Source of the DNA: Metallyticus violacea
Taxonomy: Eukaryota; Arthropoda; Insecta; Mantodea; Metallyticidae
Length of the DNA stretch: 64,000 bases
Reading direction: 5' to 3'
NCBI GenBank assembly: GCA_030762175.1
Contig: CM060838.1
Location: 15,196,001-15,260,000 of the forward strand
Within the stretch, counting starts at the first letter, position 1. Every line of letters starts with the position of its first letter. This document shows positions 57,135 to 64,000 of the stretch, in pieces. The notes beneath the pieces were generated by a model that saw nothing but the letters and a program-made list of their open reading frames with translations, did no database searches and was not told the origin of the DNA. A program made the position numbers and the translations under genes.

Positions 57135-60100
57135 GATTGAAAAGGTACAAAGGGTTCTGGTGGCTCAAGTGTCAAGGTGTATTACTGCATACTGCAACAT
57201 CAATCAATCATTAAATCAATATATATCTCATGTCTTCGTTTAGTCCTGAATGAGTTCTGTTTGAGTCACTGCAGAATAACCTTGAGTGATTTTTTTTTTT
57301 TGAAGGAGAAACGAATTCATTTTAAAATACTTTAAATTATTGAAACGCACCTTATGCTTAATTGTTACTTATAAACTGTTTTAAGGTTATTTTCTTTGCC
57401 TTAATATAAAAAGCTTTTACAATACAGTTAAATATTTGTTAAGCAAAATCGGGTTGTAAATTTTGAACTAGACTCCCAAAAGGCCACATATTAGATAATG
57501 CCAATATTAATTTAGCATACTTTTCAATGTCCAGAACGTTTCGATAGTATGATGGAAGGTCATAAATTCTATAGTGATGGAACTCGTAGATCGAATAGCA
57601 AAAGTAATTAATTTTGACTTTGGTATATTCGTAGCTTCAGAACTCTCCTGCAATACAAGAGAAAGTGGATTGTGTGACAGTACAATATATGGAGAATATG
57701 ATGTAAACTTCAAAATTGAGAGCCTATTCGGGTGTGTTTCTCAAGAGTCCATTTGTCGAAATATTGTTTTGAATTATCATTCAATCGGTTACCACCCTTA
57801 TGATTCATAAGTGTAGCTTTTTTGGGCTCAATTTTTTTCTATAATAGTATACAATGGCTACCTGGTAATAGTTTCTAGATGCATGGTACGCGTGCAGTAA
57901 CCCAGCCACAGAGAATAAGTGCTGAAAAGTTGGCGGCGTTTAAATGTGGTGCAGAACACGCTTGTAATTCTCTGTTAGAAGCCTATCAAAAAATAGCTCC
58001 CTCTGCAAACAAGCATTGGTTCGCCTCAATAGCCACTAGCAGAATTTTGTCATGTTCGGTTTGAGCGTGGTGCATTCATCTCCTTCCCTGAAACTTAATT
58101 TACCACCTTTGAACTATCCGTTCATCCACAACATCAGTACTGATACAGCTGGGGATTTCCCAGTTCAAACGCATACAGCACACACGCCCGTATGACGTTC
58201 TTCGGAGTACTCGTGTTTGCCTACGTTTCTCTCTCTAAGTACACGTTGCACTGGCAAGAATGGAACCTGCTAGCTTAACAGGTCAAGTATCCGACATACC
58301 TGCACTTTGTTTTGGAACACTTGCAATTCAACACCTGGTAACCAGAGAGAACATCTTTGCTAGCCTGTATACATCAGAAGTTGTTAAAACTTCTCTTCAT
58401 TGTATTTGGCGTCATCCTTTCTTTTAATTAACAAGCCGGTTCTGTTCTAGCTATCAAAATATACTTTTAAAACAAATTCACCCAAAGATTTCTTTATTAT
58501 AACGAAGTCGAAGATGATGTTTTTATTAATTAACACTTATTTTGAGCATGCCTATTTTATTTTAAGCGAATAAAAATTCCCTTATTAATAATCATAATAT
58601 ATTGATAGCATGCAGATTTTTGCAGTAAAACATTTCACATTAAATTAGTTTATACTGAATTTTAACAGCAATCTAATAATGCTTTTAAAAAATGAGAATC
58701 TTTATCTTCTACACTTTTCATTGCTGAAGCAAGAGAAAACCATAGAGTAAGGTACAGGTTCTATCAAAATGTTGAATTTAAACCTGCAATGCTCGTTTGT
58801 GACGACCTGTAGATCGCAAGTTCGAGTTCCCCTTTGGGAATGTGAGGATTTTAATGTTTATTGCGTTTGTGTTACTTTGTATAATTGGCGGTGGCCTTGC
58901 TATTGCTGACCACATGGTTATGGAATTCTGCCATTGTGACCAAATCTAGTGTAATGTGCCTGATCAATAAAGGATCCCGAACAGTAGTTGTAATGTTTTA
59001 GTCGGGTTACCTGCGTGAAGATTTATAATAAACTTTTACCTAATAAAAGGTACTTAATAAAACAAGGGAACAAATTTCTCAAATAATTGCACTCTTTAAT
59101 TATATTATCTATACGGTTATTTTTGGTGAAAATTTGCAGGTTAAGTCTAAAACAGATGGATATTTTCCATCACTTTTAATGAACAGCATACTAAAGGAAC
59201 GGCGCATTCATGTATTTTTAAAACTTGGAATAGGATTGTTTGTGGGAGGCGATGTGATGACGTTTGTTATATCAAGCCCCACGTTTCGGCTCCAGTCTGA
59301 AGCAGAGATTGTTGTTGGGGATGGAAATTGGGCTGTATGGTAGCTGTGTTGATTAATTAAGCCAGCTGATCGCAGATTTCGCCACGGCTGCTGCAGATCT
59401 CCAACTCTGCTTCCACGAGACTCTCTCTCTAGGGTTTTCCGCTGATTTCTGGCAGCCATAAGCTATCCAGGGCCCAGTGAATGGGAATAAATAACACCTC
59501 GTGATTTAGTTACAGTTGTTTATTCTCCAGAACATGAATACTCAGGTCAATCACGTCTCACGTCGAACCACGGGCAAGGTACTCTTGGCAAACACGCAAA
59601 TGTATTGCGTTCACCAGATGGTGCCGAATGCGAAAAGATTGTCATTTCAACAGTATTCCTAATGGAGCCCAGTAATATTTTATCGATATTTCGTGTAGTG
59701 ATTGACAGTCAAGCCTCGTTATTGCCGGAATTGTTACTTGGTACTGAGGCTGCTCTTCCGCTGATCTCCGGGCGACGGCAGCCATACGTATCTGGGCCTT
59801 GAACATTCTGAAACTGCGCGACTTTTGGGCAAAAATCTATCCCTTTTACACTTAATATAAAATGACGTTATCCACGGACATTGGCGCGAAATATTCCCGC
59901 AAGTTTCATGTTAACGTCACTCATAGTTCAGTGTTTACCTCACTGAATTTCATTTCTATTCGCTTGAACCAAATGCTCCCCTATTAGTCAATTAGATGAA
60001 TTTAAACAGATTTCATACCTCACTGTCACTGGCCCTTTTACTCAGCCACCAAACAAGCCAGTGTCTCTGCCTGAGGCGTGGGCATTTGCAACTCTAGCTG

Positions 60101-61557
60101 CATACTGGAAGGGATTAACTTGCATTGTCTGATTTTTGCCAAGTCTTACTGTGTTAGGAGAAAGACGTGAGTTTTTCCTTACCTTGCTATATTATTACAT
60201 GTTATCTCTTAAATATTACCAAAAATTACACCTTACGAACACATTTAAACACTATACAATTTTAATTCTACATATACGATTATGTCATTAAAGTTCCTAC
60301 ACTAAAAGAAGATACACAACAAACTTGCACATAATTACTAAGTTGCTGATTCTAAAATTACAAATATTAATTATTTCAATTACTGTGTAATCGACGGGAA
60401 CCAGGGACAGTTTCAAACTTTTTCATTATATATCCTTAAAAAGGGAGCATGCTAATAGCAGATTGCGAAACCGTTTACAAGGAATGAGCCACAGATATTC
60501 TGTATTCTTGTTAATCTAAAGTGATTCTGTAGACTGAATGCCTTCAAAATTCAAAATATTTTTTTTAACTTACTCATTTATCTGGATAGATTCCTAATCA
60601 TTATTTGTGCGAAAACAGATTCTAAATGAATAAAGAATGCAACGAAGAGCATTAACTGGCAGTGTGCAAGTCCTATGGAGAAAGTGTTAGTTAATATGGA
60701 GTCAACTGTCAAGAAATAGGTACATAGATCCCGGCTGTACCGTTCACAAGCGCAGTCCAAAGTCACAACCTATAAGAATAGGGTAATGGAGTTAATCATC
60801 GGAAAACAAAAACTAAGAATATCACCGAAAAAAAAAAAAGATGCACTAGTAGTATTACCAATGATTTCATTCTTATGTAACAGCTAAGCATTTCCTACTT
60901 TTCAATTTCATGTGAAAAAGAGATTGACGGAAAATTATTTGCAGAATAGATTTCTTTCTCAAACAAAACCTCTACATAAGCGTTATCCTGCATACGCAAT
61001 TACCTTACTTAGGTTGAGCGAAAAACCAGTGGATTCCAATCCCGTTAGACTAAAACTGTTTGAAAAGTAGTTGAAACTCAACAGGCTATTGAGATGAACG
61101 ACAGTACATAATGCACACTTGCACTTCTATCTAATGCCAAACTTATTCTTGATCCTTGATTTTTTTTTTCCAATAATTTGCAAGTGAATGGACAAAAATC
61201 AGTAAATTTTAATGGAAACGTAGGTTGCTATATGAAGAGCTTGGTTACGGAAAACCAGTGACGATAACTGGTTTCCTACATATGTGTGGCATACGTTTGT
61301 CAAGGCTGCTTGCCTGTTCGCCATTCTCGGTAGTAAAGCGAGACAATGGTACGGGATCGTAAAGTCATTGCGTTTTGGTTTAAGAGAAATACAGTACGTA
61401 TAGTATGAACTGGTATACAGTAGAAGAGCGCATGTTTATTACCGGAAAGTACTGTTACATTGCGATGATAAAGGATAGCAAAAGACAATAAATCGTTCAA
61501 GATTTGAAAATCACTGTCAGTATCCTAGAATCAGTATCTGGTGAAGAAACTCTTCTC
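57135..61557. other. Unassigned sequence
   Basis: Contains the 3' non-coding end of the LINE relic (to about 57,220), a 78-codon plus-strand frame at 57,574-57,810 and a less AT-rich zone at 59,330-59,810. No domains recognised. Two partly similar blocks, CCGCTGATTTCTGGCAGCC (about 59,440) and CCGCTGATCTCCGGGCGACG (about 59,758), lie in that zone. Confidence 0.35.
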
Positions 61558-61887
61558 CAAAGAGGAGTCTGTTTGATTGATTGATTTGATTTATTTACGG
61601 ATGCTCTTTAACATCACAGGTCATCAGCGTCCCATTCTATTCAGGGCGTGAAACGGCCGACAGATTTTGCTCAGAGGCCTCTTTTTTCAGGCTTGAAGTC
61701 CTTTTTCGTGCCGTAAATGTACCACTCGGGACCCACGGTTTTACTTTCCTTCCGAAGGAAGCCATACTTAGAAATTTTACGCCCGAAAAAATCCATCGAT
61801 CCTGGCCGGGTTTTAACCCGCGATCTTGGGTTTAAAAGGCAAATATGGTTATCACTACACCACCAGAACCGACAAAGAGGAGTCTGA
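61558..61887 (-). mobile_element. Full-length SINE-A with perfect TSD
   Basis: Copy at 61,572-61,873 between perfect 14 bp repeats CAAAGAGGAGTCTG (61,558-61,571 and 61,874-61,887). On its own strand the tail is AAATAAATCAAATCAATCAA. Box A is slightly changed (TGGTGTAGTGATAACC) and box B is GGTTAAAACCC. With its clean TSD and long tail it is among the youngest insertions here. Confidence 0.96.
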
Positions 61888-62967
61888 AACTACCTGTCAC
61901 AAGTATGTCGACGGTCTAAAACAACTGGAAGTTGTATACATATCGGTTACTGCTATGCAAGCATTCAAATCTCCTTACGAGAGGAATAGATCCAGTTAGT
62001 ATCATTGGCTTCAGCAATTTATCACTTACTAGTCTCCAAAGAGTAAGTGCTGGTGACACCAATTTCCAGAATATCTTTATTTCGACTAGTGATGGGATGT
62101 CGCGAGACGTATTATTAGTTCCATCTTTGTCCACACAAGGTAAACACCGCAGGTTACACGGAAATCTTCGTAAGAGTTTGTGTTTGAGCTGTACGAAGAT
62201 ACAACGTAGCGTAGCGCAACATCATAAACAATGAAGCTGTACTGAGGTGCGATTATTACTAGTTTATAACTGATAAATAGGAAAAGTACTCCTTACTGTA
62301 TATTTTCAATAGAATGGTACCATTTGCTATATCTCCAATGTTATATGACTGGAATTGCAAAGTTCTTCGTAGACTGTGGCATTCTTAGAGTATTTGTCTG
62401 ATCTCCCCCACAAAATCCTTCCTTTGGGCTGTGCTGAAAGGCAAATATATGGCAATAAGTCACGCATTCTTGCGGAACTGAAAGAAATATTTTGGTGGAA
62501 AATTGAAACTGTAACTCCTGATGTTTTTATGAATATCTCATATAAAATGCAGTTGGTAGGCATGTCTTAATGCTGATGAAGATCACTTTTAATACTTACT
62601 ATAATACATCAGATGTGGTAAGGAACAAGCCTTAACGGTCTTTTCTTCTGGAAATAAAATTACAGTCATCCAGCTCTTAATTTATGTTACATTGACACGA
62701 AATGCACGAGGAATGGAATGAGATGTAACAGATTCGCTCAGGGTAACATTGTTACATCTCTGGAATTTCTTTCAACACTGTTTAGTCCTAACATAGATCA
62801 GCTGCGGATGTAAAAGTAATTCTTTATAATTTATTAGTTATTTATTAATCATGGCACTCTTAGATATTCCTAGTAATATGAGAAACACGAAATATTATTA
62901 GTTTCTGTTCATATTAAACACTTTCAAACAAGCTTATAGTAAAATCCAGTACCTACGTATTAAAGTA
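61888..62967. other. Unassigned sequence
   Basis: Overlapping frames on both strands (61,916-62,234 and 62,327-62,570) have no recognised domain. Confidence 0.35.
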
Positions 62968-62968
62968 C

Positions 62969-63115
62969 TAAGCGGGAAACAGCCAGGCCAAATCTTCTTC
63001 TTCATCGTCCCTTCCGGCTGCGTGGTTTCCGGTTCTTAGATCATACTGGGGCCGTGCATTCTGTAAACAACAAATAACTCCAGCACAAATTCGCTTCTGC
63101 ACCCAGGTGAATGCC
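62969..63115 (-). CDS. Candidate host-gene exon, partial (unidentified protein)
   Basis: Reading the minus strand, an acceptor-like TATGCTTTCACCTTCTCAG precedes 63,115. The sequence is then open for 49 codons to a TAG at 62,968-62,970. The peptide starts AFTWVQKRICAGVICCLQNA, which is amphipathic and Cys-rich, continues with QYDLRTGNHAAGR and ends DDEEEDLAWLFPA. It is GC-richer than its flanks, with balanced codons and no homopolymer bias. The TAG overlaps GTACTT, so the exon could instead end at a weak donor after 62,969, giving 147 bp. A second acceptor-like site (GTTGTTTACAG before 63,060) lies inside the frame. No family was recognised and neighbouring exons were not found. Confidence 0.4.
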
Positions 63116-64000
63116 CTGAGAAGGTGAAAGCATAATAATTCATAACGGGACTAGGAATTACAGGCTGTTACCAATTTCTTCCCTTGTGTCTTCGGTTCTT
63201 TAGCCACGAATACGTAGAGTGTGCCGAACAAAAACGTGTTACATTTTGCATAATCTGCATTAATCGTGAGTTCACGTATTTATATAATAAATATTAATAA
63301 CTATATAAAAATATTTTACAATAATTTAAAATGTAAGGGTAACCCTCGATACATTCTTGGAAAAAATCTGGCCCATGGTGTTTTTTTGTTCGTTTAAGGA
63401 CGCTCTTTAACATCCCGTGGTGTAAAACTGTTATACCACGCTAATATGACTTATGAAGATAGACGTTGAATATTTTGAAGACAGGATGCTCTAATATCAC
63501 AAAATGAAAACCTATAAAATATTATATCCCTTCTTTTCATCTTTATTTATATTAGTTATTTAAATCAATTTATTTATAATAATGTATGAATGTGTTATTG
63601 CTTTTGTTTATTTATTAAAAATTTAAATATATTCAATTTATGCATACCGGAAAGACATCCATGTTAAGGGGAAGAGAAATATAATTAAAAATGAACAAAA
63701 TCCTCAGATTAATGGTAAGAAAAATGAAAGACTAATAAGCACAGTTTATGAGAAACCCCGTGGTAGAAAAGAATAATAAAAACTATAACGAGACACAATA
63801 GAATCGGGAAATTCTGTAATAAAGAAAAAATATAAAAGTAAATCCAAAAGAACGAAATGTACGGAAAAGTAAACCCCTTTTTATAGAAATTAGCAAAAGA
63901 CATGCATAAAGATTCCAATAATATATACTGTTCAATAATTATAATCGATTACATCCATAATACCTGTACAGAATGCTGTTCCGTTAGTATTATAATGTCG
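63116..64000. other. Unassigned AT-rich sequence
   Basis: Apart from the short SINE-A fragment at 63,391-63,414 nothing is recognised. If the exon at 62,969-63,115 is real, this is its upstream intron. Confidence 0.4.
63391..63414 (-). mobile_element. SINE-A tail fragment
   Basis: CGTTTAAGGACGCTCTTTAA matches the reversed 3' end of SINE-A. Only about 24 bp remains. Confidence 0.5.

Noticed and set aside
58790..58850. Box B-like AAGTTCGAGTTCCCC, suggesting a third SINE or tRNA
   Set aside because: No box A at the right distance and no second copy in the window.

Overview
The window is AT-rich animal nuclear DNA with no operons, no long open frames and a dense load of decayed transposable elements. 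Two tRNA-derived SINE families, Tc1/mariner, piggyBac, Harbinger and LINE remnants, and many microsatellites together suggest an arthropod-type genome. An arachnid is possible, but nothing in the sequence proves it. Almost all short ATG-initiated frames are chance frames or frames inside SINEs.

The commonest elements are two SINE families, called SINE-A and SINE-B here. SINE-A is about 285 bp with a tRNA-like head (box A TGGTGTAGTGG, box B GGTTCGAACCC), a body with a TTCCTTCGGAAGG palindrome and a tail of AAATAAATCAATCA. It has about 14 copies or fragments, four of them with perfect target-site duplications (TSDs). SINE-B is about 275 bp with a Leu/Ser-type tRNA-like head (GGCCGAGGTCGTTAAGGCG) and a CATT-rich tail. 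It has about 15 copies or fragments, including two head-to-tail pairs.

Region by region: 0-8.3 kb holds SINEs in unassigned DNA. 8.4-9.9 kb is a LINE reverse transcriptase pseudogene (minus strand). 9.9-10.7 kb is an unclassified element built of ~140 bp modules, with a second inverted copy at 38.5-39.6 kb. 12.4-12.7 kb is a GC-elevated island that may be a host exon. 13-16.4 kb is SINE-rich. 16.9-17.2 and 27.7-28.0 kb are large fold-back palindromes beside AT microsatellites. 17.6-17.9 kb is a GC-elevated island. 30-34.3 kb has SINEs and Tc1 and mariner fragments. 40.5-41.3 kb is a Harbinger transposase relic and 43.5-43.8 kb a LINE 3' fragment. 46.6-48.9 kb is a piggyBac transposase relic split by a complete 1,284 bp Tc1-like element. 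51.3-52.3 kb is a mariner pseudogene and 56.55-57.13 kb a LINE RNase H/zinc-knuckle end. 62.97-63.12 kb holds the best candidate for a host protein-coding exon (minus strand).

No intact protein-coding gene, rRNA, functional tRNA or CRISPR array is supported. The most notable structures are the nested piggyBac/Tc1 locus, the unclassified modular repeat, the two fold-backs and the possible host exon near 63 kb. All family assignments were made by reading translations by eye and have not been tested by any database search.
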